Shown piece after piece: positions 27,672 through 34,688 of a stretch of DNA of 64,000 nt. The translations under genes were made by a program, and so were the position numbers. This DNA comes from Smaragdicoccus niigatensis DSM 44881 = NBRC 103563. GTDB lineage: Bacteria > Actinomycetota > Actinomycetes > Mycobacteriales > Mycobacteriaceae. The stretch spans positions 496,001 to 560,000 of the forward strand of contig NZ_AQXZ01000019.1 in the NCBI RefSeq assembly GCF_000380645.1, in the 5' to 3' direction. The notes under the pieces were generated by a model. The model was not told the DNA's origin, did no database searches, and was given only the letters and a program-made list of their open reading frames with translations. Numbering within the stretch: the first letter of the stretch is position 1; each line of letters opens with the position of its first letter.

Positions 27672-27932
27672 ATGGGAAAGATCGTGCCGCTCTACCAATG
27701 GAGCGAGACCGCCGGCTACTGGGTGCGCGTCAAACAGGGCAAGTGGCCGGCGTGCACAGGCTGGGCGGAACACCGCGAAGCCCAGCGCATTTTCCGACCC
27801 AAGCTCGACGAGTTCATGGCCAAAGGCCTTCCCAAAGAAGTCGCGTGGGAACTCGCGGCCAAATACGCGACCGCAGAAATGTACGAGCGCACCAACCGCC
27901 GGCGCAAGGCAGCAGGCGGGTCGCCCGACTGA
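27672..27932 (+). CDS. Hypothetical protein between VWA and deacetylase-fold genes, 86 aa
   Basis: 86-residue soluble, basic and aromatic protein (LYQWSETAGYWVRVKQGKW near the start; helical KLDEFMAKGLPKEVAWELAAKYATAEMYERTN in the second half). It starts 1 nt after the VWA stop and ends 25 nt before the next gene, so the three are almost certainly one operon. No family recognised. The adjacency suggests a partner for the VWA domain. Confidence 0.65.
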   Translation: MGKIVPLYQWSETAGYWVRVKQGKWPACTGWAEHREAQRIFRPKLDEFMAKGLPKEVAWELAAKYATAEMYERTNRRRKAAGGSPD

Positions 27933-27957
27933 CCACCATCTCCCTAAAGGCGCCTAC

Positions 27958-28854
27958 ATGCAGCTCTTCTATTCGCCCGACTATGTGGGCGCCAAGCATG
28001 GATTCGACACGACCCGGAAATCTGGGTGGATCGCCGAGTCACTCACCAACCGGCCCATCGACGGCGTCCAACTACGCCAGCCTGAGCCGATCACGCTTGA
28101 GCACTTGTCGCTGGTACACGACATCGAGTACGTCAAGGCCGTGCAGACCGGCGAGCCGGTCGACCTTGCCGAGAGCCAGGGGTTCACGTGGGACCCGGCC
28201 TTGTGGAGGATGGTCCTCGCCTCTAATGGCGGCGTTATATCCGCTGCCCGTGCCGCTCTTACCGACGGAGTCGGAGGCTCACTCTCATCTGGCTTGCACC
28301 ACGCTCGCCGAGACAGCGGCGCCGGCTTCTGCACCTTCAACGGCCTCGCAATCGCCGCGAAAACCCTGCTCGACGAAGGCACTGTCCAGTCGGTGTTGAT
28401 CCTCGACTTCGACGCACACTGCGGAGGTGGAACCGCCGACCTGATCGAAGGCGACGACCGAATCTGGCAGTCGGACGTTTCCGTCAGCGCGTTCGACCAC
28501 TACTCGAACCGGTCGAATTCGGAGCTGTTGGACGTCACAGAGGCCGCCGACTACTTGCCGGCCATCGCATCGGCACTCGCGCAGGCCGATCGACTCGGCC
28601 CGTTTGATCTCTGCATCTACAACGCGGGAATGGACCCGTACCAAGGCTGCGACATCGGAGGACTCGACGGCATCACCGCCGATGTTCTGGCCGAGCGCGA
28701 GCACTTGGTCTTCGACTGGTGCCAGCAACGCTCCACTCCCGTCGCGTTTGTACTCGCCGGCGGATACGTCGGCAGTCGCCTCGATCAACGAGCGCTCGTC
28801 GACCTCCACCGACTCACGATCACTGCAGCAGCGACACGAAGAGTGACCGCGTAG
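27958..28854 (+). CDS. Histone deacetylase-fold amidohydrolase
   Basis: 298-residue arginase/deacetylase-fold enzyme of the HDAC/AcuC/acetylpolyamine amidohydrolase superfamily. Signature stretches: SGLHHARRDSGAGFCTFNGL (catalytic HH pair and D), VLILDFDAHCGGGTADL (zinc ligands D and H) and YNAGMDPYQGCD (third zinc aspartate). Expected reaction: zinc-dependent hydrolysis of an N-acetyl or related amide. The ATG at 27958 follows aaagg by 7 nt. Operon with the VWA and 86-aa genes is unusual for AcuC-type enzymes and suggests a substrate other than acetyl-CoA synthetase or acetoin metabolism. A hairpin terminator follows. Confidence 0.8.
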   Translation: MQLFYSPDYVGAKHGFDTTRKSGWIAESLTNRPIDGVQLRQPEPITLEHLSLVHDIEYVKAVQTGEPVDLAESQGFTWDPALWRMVLASNGGVISAARAALTDGVGGSLSSGLHHARRDSGAGFCTFNGLAIAAKTLLDEGTVQSVLILDFDAHCGGGTADLIEGDDRIWQSDVSVSAFDHYSNRSNSELLDVTEAADYLPAIASALAQADRLGPFDLCIYNAGMDPYQGCDIGGLDGITADVLAEREHLVFDWCQQRSTPVAFVLAGGYVGSRLDQRALVDLHRLTITAAATRRVTA

Positions 28855-28865
28855 AGCCCCAGCCG

Positions 28866-28897
28866 GACAAGCCCAGCGCCCCACCGCTGGGCTTGTC
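28866..28897. terminator. Bidirectional stem-loop between convergent genes
   Basis: A perfect 13-bp stem (GACAAGCCCAGCG ... CGCTGGGCTTGTC) with a 6-nt loop fills most of the 54-bp gap between the deacetylase-fold gene and the DUF4192 gene. There is no U-tract on either side, so it may end transcription inefficiently or only stabilise 3' ends. Confidence 0.6.
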
Positions 28898-28908
28898 GGT
28901 CACCGGTC

Positions 28909-29781
28909 TCACCCCAACTCCTCCAGGACGCCCAGGCCTTCCCGCCTCAGGTCGTCCATGAGAAGGAACAGCTGACGGTCATCATCTGCGCGGAGCAGGA
29001 TGTCCTCCGCTGCGTCGACAAATGCATCGCGCCCAAGACGTATCGCCGCGACTCCTGCAACGAACACCGCCCGCAGCCGCGCCTCCCCGGTCAACCTCCG
29101 AGCGCACGAAACAAACACCTCGAACACTCGCTTCCGGACTGCTTCGTCCGGCTCGGGCCACCAGTCTTCGCCCAGCTGCGCCATCCACTTGACGTTCTCG
29201 AAGTCTTCGAGCAACGCCGCGAGATGAGTGATCTTGACAGGCAGGCCCCGATAGATCGACCGCCGCACCCCGGACGCCGCATGTTCCCGATCGGCTCCAC
29301 TGTTCAGTTGTGCGATCCGTGCCGGCCTGCCGACCGGCTCGAACACGGCCCGCAACGCTTCCACGGTCGAGTAGATCGGCCATCCATCGAACGCGAGTTC
29401 CGCAGCGAACTGTGTGGACTTGTAATCCGGGATCAGACCGGCTCCACCGTGAGTCACCTCGATCCACATCTCACCCGGGGTGAACGCTCGCACCGCGAAC
29501 TCGCACAGAATTCGGCAGTTGAGGTAGTCCTCGGCCTTCTCGAGCGCGCTGAACGGGTCATCCCCCGAGGCCACCAGGATCACCGAGTCGTCCTCCCCGA
29601 ACGCTCCGAGAACCAGTGCCAGAACGAAATCGTCAGCGTCTGCATTGAGGCGCCGCGGCCGCACAACTTCCTCGGGCGCTCCACCGAGAGGAATCACGAC
29701 GAGCGAATCGGTCGGGACGTATCCCATCCGCGCTGGCAGCTCGGCCAGAAACTCCGCCGGCTCGTATTTTTCTCTGTTCAT
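28909..29781 (-). CDS. DUF4192 domain protein
   Basis: 290-residue protein of the actinobacterial DUF4192 family. The N-terminus has the hallmark AEFLAELPARMGYVPTDSLVVIPL pattern (roughly residues 8-30) and the rest is mixed alpha/beta with many Asp/Glu and Trp; no catalytic motif is recognisable. The ATG at 29781 has aaggag 13 nt upstream in CTTAAGGAGAAAGG; the frame open to 29853 adds a run that overlaps the upstream gene. It begins 14 nt after the small zinc-protein gene, implying co-transcription. Function unknown in the whole family; it is often found on plasmids and islands. Confidence 0.7.
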   Translation of the reverse strand: MNREKYEPAEFLAELPARMGYVPTDSLVVIPLGGAPEEVVRPRRLNADADDFVLALVLGAFGEDDSVILVASGDDPFSALEKAEDYLNCRILCEFAVRAFTPGEMWIEVTHGGAGLIPDYKSTQFAAELAFDGWPIYSTVEALRAVFEPVGRPARIAQLNSGADREHAASGVRRSIYRGLPVKITHLAALLEDFENVKWMAQLGEDWWPEPDEAVRKRVFEVFVSCARRLTGEARLRAVFVAGVAAIRLGRDAFVDAAEDILLRADDDRQLFLLMDDLRREGLGVLEELG

Positions 29782-29795
29782 TTGTTCCTTTCTCC

Positions 29796-29993
29796 TTAAG
29801 CCCAGCTCGTGAGGTGGAAACCGTTGCAGCCGTCGCACCGGTAGGACCTGCACTCTCGCCGCCTCGTCTCGACACCCAGCTCCTCAGCGAGCTGCCGCAT
29901 CATCCGCACGTTCCGGAGGGCGTGCTTCGCAAGCTCTCCGTCCCGGTAGCGCCGCTTGCCCGTCATCGGGCACCTCGTCGTTTGGTACTTCAC
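29796..29993 (-). CDS. Small phage-type zinc-ribbon protein, 65 aa
   Basis: 65-residue basic protein. An N-terminal CPMTGKRRY and a C-terminal CRSYRCDGCNGFHLTS give four cysteines and a histidine, a pattern (YxCxxCxGxHLTS) that is frequent in small actinophage and plasmid proteins. The gtg at 29993 is preceded by AGGGAGAGG and is preferred over an upstream ATG, because the 22 residues between them would be encoded by a strong hairpin (30022-30065). It is co-directional with DUF4192. Nucleic-acid binding is a reasonable guess, no more. Confidence 0.6.
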   Translation of the reverse strand: MKYQTTRCPMTGKRRYRDGELAKHALRNVRMMRQLAEELGVETRRRECRSYRCDGCNGFHLTSWA

Positions 29994-30426
29994 AGACCTC
30001 TCCCTTCTATAGAGACGAACGCGGCCCGTGTCCTGTGAGTCGTTGAGACTCTGGGACACGGGCCGGAAGGCGGCACCTATTCAGTTATCCGCCGAAACGA
30101 CGGAGGGCCCGGATTGACAAGTAGTCAATTCCGGACCCAGAAGGCGATCTCATTACTTGCTGAAGCCGCCCTATTAATAAGGCGTAAACCATCTCGGAGC
30201 ACCCGATTTTGGACACAGCAAAGCTAGCTCACCGAGTGCTTCGGCTTGCTTTTGGGATCTTGGCCGGTGATCAGTCGGCCGGAGCGTGTTGTCGCAGCCA
30301 CGCAACTACGACCTCGTAATCATACCACAGCTACCGAACAGCTCATTCTGAAGAGTCTTCGCAGGCACGGGCCCCGGCGAGCTCGCGGAGCCCGTGTAAC
30401 TGAGCGTCAGATCACGCTACGAAGAC
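29994..30426. other. 433-bp non-coding stretch with three strong stem-loops
   Basis: No convincing gene. It contains hairpins at 30022-30065 (12-bp perfect outer stem CGGCCCGTGTCC/GGACACGGGCCG, then an inner GAGTC/GACTC stem), at 30105-30138 (stem with one bulge around GGATTGAC-AAGTA-GTCAATTCC) and at 30366-30396 (CACGGGC/GCCCGTG outer stem). None has a clear U-tract. The third lies downstream of the Tyr/Ser-rich gene and the first covers the 5' leader of the zinc-protein gene, so termination or attenuation is possible. The 30140-30365 part shows nothing I can name. Confidence 0.5.
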
Positions 30427-30660
30427 TCACTCGTAGCTGTACTCAGACCCCGCGTAGTAGTCCGACGTGTACGTCGACCCGCACGGATCAGCACCACCGA
30501 CGTACATGTCCGTGCTCTGGTTCCAGTCCGACCACGACTGGTCATTCCAGTACGACGATCCCGCGGAGTCCCCCGCGTTGTACGCGTCCCATGAGGAGCT
30601 GATTCGCCTTGTACGACGACCCCGAGCCATGTACCCGTAGTCGCTTCCGTAGTCGTCCAT
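30427..30660 (-). CDS. Tyr/Ser/Asp/Gly-rich low-complexity small protein
   Basis: 77 residues, very rich in Y, S, D, G and W, with an RGRRTRR patch near residue 13. No cysteine pair, signal peptide or membrane helix. The ATG has an excellent Shine-Dalgarno (ggaaagggat) upstream. Composition resembles prion-like or assembly-prone proteins. The coding sequence avoids stops only in this frame with sensible start context, but a product this short and biased could still be a chance frame. Lies between ssrA and the stem-loop stretch. Confidence 0.45.
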   Translation of the reverse strand: MDDYGSDYGYMARGRRTRRISSSWDAYNAGDSAGSSYWNDQSWSDWNQSTDMYVGGADPCGSTYTSDYYAGSEYSYE

Positions 30661-30883
30661 TGCCCATCCCTTTCCTGCCGTTGGGGTGTGGCAGTACGAG
30701 TCAGCAACCCAGCACGAAAGTTCCCCCGATCAGCGGATCACCGACTCACCCGACTCGACCTCCAATCGGCGGACACAACCGAATGCCCTGTTCAACGATG
30801 CTTTTCTCAAGCAAAACCGAGGAGAAAGGGCACGGGCGCCGGAACACACCGCGACAAAGGCGCCGCAGTTCTGACGCAACGGG

Positions 30884-30915
30884 AGAGGCCCCGATCCTGA
30901 TGGATCGGGGCCTCT
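30884..30915 (-). terminator. Terminator of ssrA
   Basis: A perfect 14-bp stem (AGAGGCCCCGATCC ... GGATCGGGGCCTCT) with a 4-nt loop starts 3 nt beyond the tmRNA 3' end on the minus strand. The release tract is poor (CTCCCGTTGC), as often in high-GC actinobacteria. Confidence 0.75.
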
Positions 30916-30918
30916 TCG

Positions 30919-31300
30919 TGGAGCTGCCGGGAATTGAACCCGGGTCCTCCGCCGTTTCGCTAGGGCTTCTCCGTGTGCAGTTCGCTATGCCTCTACTCGG
31001 ATCTCACAGTCACGCGAACAAGCTGCGATGACGATCCCAGTCACTGTTTGATGTCCCGCTCGGTCCCGTGACCGGACCGCGCGGTTTGTCCCTCTAGCTG
31101 ATGCCAGGATCCGGGCCGAGGGCGCTCCCGGTCTGACAGTGAAGAAACCTCAGCTGCTAATTAGGCAGCGAGAACGAGGTCTTCACGCGCAACGTTAGAG
31201 TTGGCGCTTAATTGGTTGCAGCGACGCTTAACGGTGGTCTCTTGCCTGCACCGACACGCTTCCCCTAATCCCACGTACGCAGTCGAAACCGTTCAGCCCC
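30919..31300 (-). ncRNA. ssrA: tmRNA (SsrA)
   Basis: 382-nt transfer-messenger RNA that rescues stalled ribosomes with SmpB. The 5' end GGGGCTG pairs with the 3' CAGCTCC; the T arm reads GGACCCGGGTTCAATTCCCGG; CCA is not encoded. The tag frame is 31161-31205 (minus strand) and encodes ANSNVAREDLVLAA then TAA, ending in the LAA degron. A hairpin terminator follows. smpB is on the same strand but about 5.5 kb upstream instead of adjacent, so the intervening genes look inserted. Everything downstream of the 3' end (26.6-30.9 kb) is accessory in character, as expected for an island at tmRNA. Confidence 0.93.
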
Positions 31301-31353
31301 GTACGTTCCGGCTCCCTGCCGGACTTTCAACTTTAACACCAACCGCCACCGGT

Positions 31354-31923
31354 TTATTTCGCCGGCAAATGCAGGTCGAGCAGCTCCTCGAGATGCTTCT
31401 GCGTAGCCAGCAGCGGTTCCGCCGAAGACGACGACATGCAGCGGAAGGTCGCCCCTTCGACCGAACTGACCATGAACATCGCGAGCGACCGCGCCTTATC
31501 CTCGGGCACGCCATGCTCGAGGAGGTTCGCGTGGATCTTCGACTCCCAATCGACGAACGCATCCTCTGCGATCGCCGCAGCCTCCGGCAACGAGTTCTTC
31601 GCCATGGCCGCCGACACGATCGGGCAGCCCAGGCTGAAGCCGTCCGACTCGAGCCAGGCCTTCCACCCCTCGACGAACATCGCCAAACCCGCCCGTGGCT
31701 CCATCCGCGCACCGACGTCGAACAGCTGGCCAAGCAACGCGGCCGCATCCTTCGTCGCCTCGACCGCCACATCGGCGACTCCACGCGGGAAGTGCGTGTA
31801 GAGCGACCGTCGTGCCGTGCCACTGTCCGCGAGGATGTCCGCGATCGCCAAGTTGGCGAGGCCATTGCGCCGTCCGAGAGCAATAGCGCTCGAGATGATC
31901 CGCGAACGCGCTTCAGTTGCCAT
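31354..31923 (-). CDS. TetR-family repressor (LmrA/YxaF type)
   Basis: 189-residue TetR protein of the LmrA/YxaF subgroup. The N-terminal HTH reads ALGRRNGLANLAIADILADSGTARRSLYTHFPRG in outline (residues 14-48), with the RSLYTHFP recognition helix; the C-terminal domain contains the subgroup's GFSLGCPIVSAAM (G-C-P). It is divergent from the ene-reductase fusion gene. Two near-identical palindromes with TAGACG/CGTCTA arms occupy the gap, so it very likely represses both itself and the reductase. Confidence 0.88.
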   Translation of the reverse strand: MATEARSRIISSAIALGRRNGLANLAIADILADSGTARRSLYTHFPRGVADVAVEATKDAAALLGQLFDVGARMEPRAGLAMFVEGWKAWLESDGFSLGCPIVSAAMAKNSLPEAAAIAEDAFVDWESKIHANLLEHGVPEDKARSLAMFMVSSVEGATFRCMSSSSAEPLLATQKHLEELLDLHLPAK

Positions 31924-31934
31924 GAAACTAATAC

Positions 31935-31995
31935 TAGACGATGCCGTCTACTTTGCGGTAGCGTCGGCGGCAATCGAGTAGACGACAACGTCTAC
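31935..31995. promoter_or_regulatory. Twin operators TAGACG-N4-CGTCTA
   Basis: Two perfect palindromes lie in the 93-bp divergent gap: TAGACG-ATGC-CGTCTA at 31935-31950 and GTAGACG-ACAA-CGTCTAC at 31978-31995. Their centres are 44 bp apart, roughly four helical turns, allowing cooperative binding. One is next to each gene start, matching control of both the TetR gene and the reductase fusion. Confidence 0.75.
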
Positions 31996-32016
31996 TTCGC
32001 AGCCGAGGAGACTTCC

Positions 32017-33717
32017 ATGCCCGCACTGAACGACCAGCTCGAACTTCCCAACGGGCAGATTCTGCCCAATCGCATCATGAAGTCCGCGCTGAGCGAGAGC
32101 CTGGCCGATCAGACCGGCTCCCCCAACGAGCGCCTCGAGCAGCTCTACACCACTTGGGGATCCGGCGGATTCGGGCTGCTCATCACCGGCAACGTCATGG
32201 TCGACGAGGATCACCTTGGCGAAGCGGGCAACGTCGTTCTCAACGAGAAGGCTGACCTCGAAGCCTTCACCAAGTGGGCCAAGGCCGGACGCGACCGCGG
32301 TACGCCGATCTGGATGCAGATCAACCATCCGGGACGTCAGGCCAACCCGATGATCACCGGCAAGAGGCCAGTAGCACCCTCGGCAATTGCACCGAATCTT
32401 CCCGGCCTCCCGGTTCCGGACGCGCTTACCGGAGAACAAATCAAAGAGATCATCGAACGCTTCGCCACCACCGCGAAGCTGGCCGAGTCCGCCGGCTTCG
32501 ACGGCGTCGAAATCCACGCCGCACACGGCTACCTCGTGTCTCAGTTCCTCTCCCCGCTGTCGAACCAGCGCGATGACGAATGGGGCGGCGACATCGAAGG
32601 GCGCATGAAGTTCGCGATCGAAATCGTGCGCAGCATCCGCGCGGCAGTGAGCCCCGGCTTCGCCGTCGGCATCAAGCTCAACTCCGCCGACTTTCAGCGC
32701 GGCGGGTTCACCGAGGACGAGTCGCGCGAGGTGGTGAAGCGGCTTGCACAGGAGAAGATCGACCTCATCGAAATCAGCGGTGGCACTTACGAATCCGCCG
32801 CCATGATCGGCCGCCCCCAGGTCAAGTCAGCGAGCACGAAGGCGCGCGAGGCCTACTTCCTCGAGTACGCCGAGAAAGTGCGCGTGGACGCGGCCGGCAT
32901 CCCGATCGCCGTCACCGGCGGATTCCGCAGCCGAGAGGCGATGAACCAGGCGATCGCCGACGGCGACTGCGATCTCGTCGGCATCGGACGCCCGACCGCG
33001 CTCATTCCGGACGCCGCGGAAGCCGTGCTCACTGGCGGCACCGATCGCCTGCCGACTCCGAAGATCACGCTGGGTGCACCGCCCGCCGTGCTCAAGCGTC
33101 TTCCGGCACTGAAGGCAGCAGAGGGAGGCCTCGACATGCAATGGCATCTCGACCAGATCCGCCGACTCGGCGACGGGCGTGACACCGACCCCGCGCGACC
33201 GGCATGGCGCACGGCGATCAGCGCCGCACGCCACCATGGCGTGGACGCATTTCGTCAAAAGCGTGGCGGCGTCTCGCAACCCGTAAAGAATCGGTCGGTG
33301 GACAAGTTCACCCTCGAACGCGCCGTCGGTCGCTACGTCGCCAACCCGCTCGTGAAAGCACTCGGCAAGGTCGGCATCCAGACGACATTCGCCACCGATC
33401 TCGAGACCACCGGACGCAAGACCGGCCTGGCCCGTCGCGTTCCCGTGTCGGCCTCCTTCGACGAGACCGGCGCTTGGGTGATCTCCCAGCACGGCACCCG
33501 GTCAGGCTGGGGCAGCAACGTCACCTCGAACCCAGCAGTCCGGATTCGTCAGGGATCGCAGTGGCGAACCGGCACTGCAGAGTTCGTCTACGACGATGAC
33601 GTCGCGCAGCGGGCGCGTAGTTTCGCACCGAACCCAGCCTTCGGCGCGCTCGCGCTCGCCACGTTCCGCGCGATGCAGACCAAGCCGATCTCGGTGCGGA
33701 TCACGTTTACCGACTAG
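32017..33717 (+). CDS. Old-yellow-enzyme-type ene reductase fused to an F420-type nitroreductase domain
   Basis: 566 residues in one uninterrupted frame. Residues 1-365 are an NADH:flavin oxidoreductase TIM barrel: MKSALSESLAD, WMQINHPGRQ, GVEIHAAHGYLVSQFLSP (substrate H-x-x-H-type pair), and an FMN phosphate site near VTGGFRSREAM and VGIGRPTAL. A linker follows, then about 130 residues of a deazaflavin-dependent (DDN/Rv3547-like) split barrel: VGIQTTFATDLETTGRKTG, ARRVPVSA, GTRSGWGSNVTSNPAVRI. FMN and F420 chemistry in one chain is uncommon. The ATG has gaggag 7 nt upstream and sits next to twin TetR operators. Likely a xenobiotic or enone reductase. Confidence 0.82.
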   Translation: MPALNDQLELPNGQILPNRIMKSALSESLADQTGSPNERLEQLYTTWGSGGFGLLITGNVMVDEDHLGEAGNVVLNEKADLEAFTKWAKAGRDRGTPIWMQINHPGRQANPMITGKRPVAPSAIAPNLPGLPVPDALTGEQIKEIIERFATTAKLAESAGFDGVEIHAAHGYLVSQFLSPLSNQRDDEWGGDIEGRMKFAIEIVRSIRAAVSPGFAVGIKLNSADFQRGGFTEDESREVVKRLAQEKIDLIEISGGTYESAAMIGRPQVKSASTKAREAYFLEYAEKVRVDAAGIPIAVTGGFRSREAMNQAIADGDCDLVGIGRPTALIPDAAEAVLTGGTDRLPTPKITLGAPPAVLKRLPALKAAEGGLDMQWHLDQIRRLGDGRDTDPARPAWRTAISAARHHGVDAFRQKRGGVSQPVKNRSVDKFTLERAVGRYVANPLVKALGKVGIQTTFATDLETTGRKTGLARRVPVSASFDETGAWVISQHGTRSGWGSNVTSNPAVRIRQGSQWRTGTAEFVYDDDVAQRARSFAPNPAFGALALATFRAMQTKPISVRITFTD

Positions 33718-33724
33718 GTAGGAG

Positions 33725-33761
33725 TGCAGGGAACTGATCGGTCAGCGGTCAGTTCCCTGCA
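33725..33761. repeat. 37-bp palindrome, left boundary of AbiEi-DUF559 copy 1
   Basis: TGCAGGGAACTGA ... TCAGTTCCCTGCA, perfect 13-bp arms with an 11-nt loop. It overlaps the stop codon of the AbiEi-like gene (33742-33744, in the loop) and lies 7 nt past the convergent reductase stop. It matches the right-hand palindrome (34651-34687) at 34 of 37 positions. It may also act as a bidirectional terminator. Confidence 0.75.
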
Positions 33762-34602
33762 TTTTCAGTGCAGCTTCAATCTCCGCCAGCACTTCGCGAG
33801 GCTCCCGATCCGGCCGGTGCCAGTCGTACCGAAGGATCCGCCACCCGAGGTTGACCAGGTAGTTCTGCCGCCGTAGATCCTCACTATTACGCCTGGCATC
33901 CTTGTGCCACCTCCACCCGTCGACCTCGATCCCGAGCTTCGCCTCAACGAACGCGGCATCCAGATGAATCGGTCCGACGGCGAACTGCGGTTGCCACCCA
34001 GGCAACTCCCGAATGATGCGATGGAGACGGAGCTCAGCCGCACTTCTTCCACCGTCGGCCGCCACGCGGAGCAGCACTCCCGCACGCGCTGCACCACCAC
34101 GAGGCAGGTTTCGCTCATGCGCAATCTGCAACTGCCGCAATGACACCCGCAACTGCAACGCCCGATCCATCAGCACCGAATCAAGCGACTCCAGCACGGT
34201 CAACGGAACAGTTGTGACGGCAAGCCCGGCGACGACAGTCAGGTCTTCCTCGGGCAACTTGCGTCGACGAATGTCCGCTCCGGTGCGTTCAATCCAGCGT
34301 TTGGTGGGGATGGTGATCGTCGGAAGATTTGGCGGATCTTCCGACAAACCGTGCCACCACGCCGCCGAGCGTCCAAATGTCGCCGCGTCTTTGCCGGTAC
34401 TCAGAACAGCGGTACGCAGCCGGGTCCGGTGCGATCTCGGATGCCCGTCGGCCAAGTAGACACCTTTCGCCAGCCGTACCCACAGCTTTCCGGAGACCCG
34501 GCGCTGGATGGCCTGCACCGACAGCCCGCAGGTCAACGCCTGTTTCGTCGTGATGACGCCGTCTTGCAGAACCAGAATTTCCGCGAGTTTCTGCTTGTCC
34601 AC
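33742..34602 (-). CDS. AbiEi-type winged-helix / DUF559 nuclease-fold protein, copy 1
   Basis: 286 residues. The N-terminal part (about 1-85) resembles the AbiEi antitoxin winged helix: VLQDGVITTKQALTCGLS, then RVSGKLWVRLAKGVYLADG. The C-terminal part (about 185-275) is DUF559, a Vsr/PD-(D/E)XK-like fold: AELRLHRIIRELPGW, then [16 protein letters not shown] and LGWRILRYDWH. No AbiEii toxin gene is adjacent. It is the paralogue of the gene at 43375, same length and domain order. Both copies are bracketed by paired hairpins and sit within conserved core synteny, so a mobile cassette is suspected. Confidence 0.75.
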   Translation of the reverse strand: MDKQKLAEILVLQDGVITTKQALTCGLSVQAIQRRVSGKLWVRLAKGVYLADGHPRSHRTRLRTAVLSTGKDAATFGRSAAWWHGLSEDPPNLPTITIPTKRWIERTGADIRRRKLPEEDLTVVAGLAVTTVPLTVLESLDSVLMDRALQLRVSLRQLQIAHERNLPRGGAARAGVLLRVAADGGRSAAELRLHRIIRELPGWQPQFAVGPIHLDAAFVEAKLGIEVDGWRWHKDARRNSEDLRRQNYLVNLGWRILRYDWHRPDREPREVLAEIEAALKMQGTDR

Positions 34603-34650
34603 ACCGGTCAGACGGGCGTATTCGCAAACCGGTTCCCGGAACCGTAAGAC

Positions 34651-34687
34651 TGCAGGGAATTGATCGATCAGCGATCAGTTCCCTGCA
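34651..34687. repeat. 37-bp palindrome, right boundary of AbiEi-DUF559 copy 1
   Basis: TGCAGGGAATTGATCG ... CGATCAGTTCCCTGCA, 16-bp arms with one G-U pair and a 5-nt loop. It is 48 nt upstream of the AbiEi-like start and 1 nt past the EamA stop. It differs from the left copy (33725-33761) at only three positions. Confidence 0.75.
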
Positions 34688-34688
34688 A

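Noticed and set aside
29994-30059. 22-codon N-terminal extension of the zinc-ribbon protein
   Set aside because: It would be encoded by a strong hairpin, whereas the gtg at 29993 has a strong Shine-Dalgarno.
33742-34602. Type IV toxin-antitoxin pair (AbiEi with AbiEii)
   Set aside because: No nucleotidyltransferase-type toxin gene is adjacent to either AbiEi-like copy; both are solitary and carry a DUF559 domain instead.
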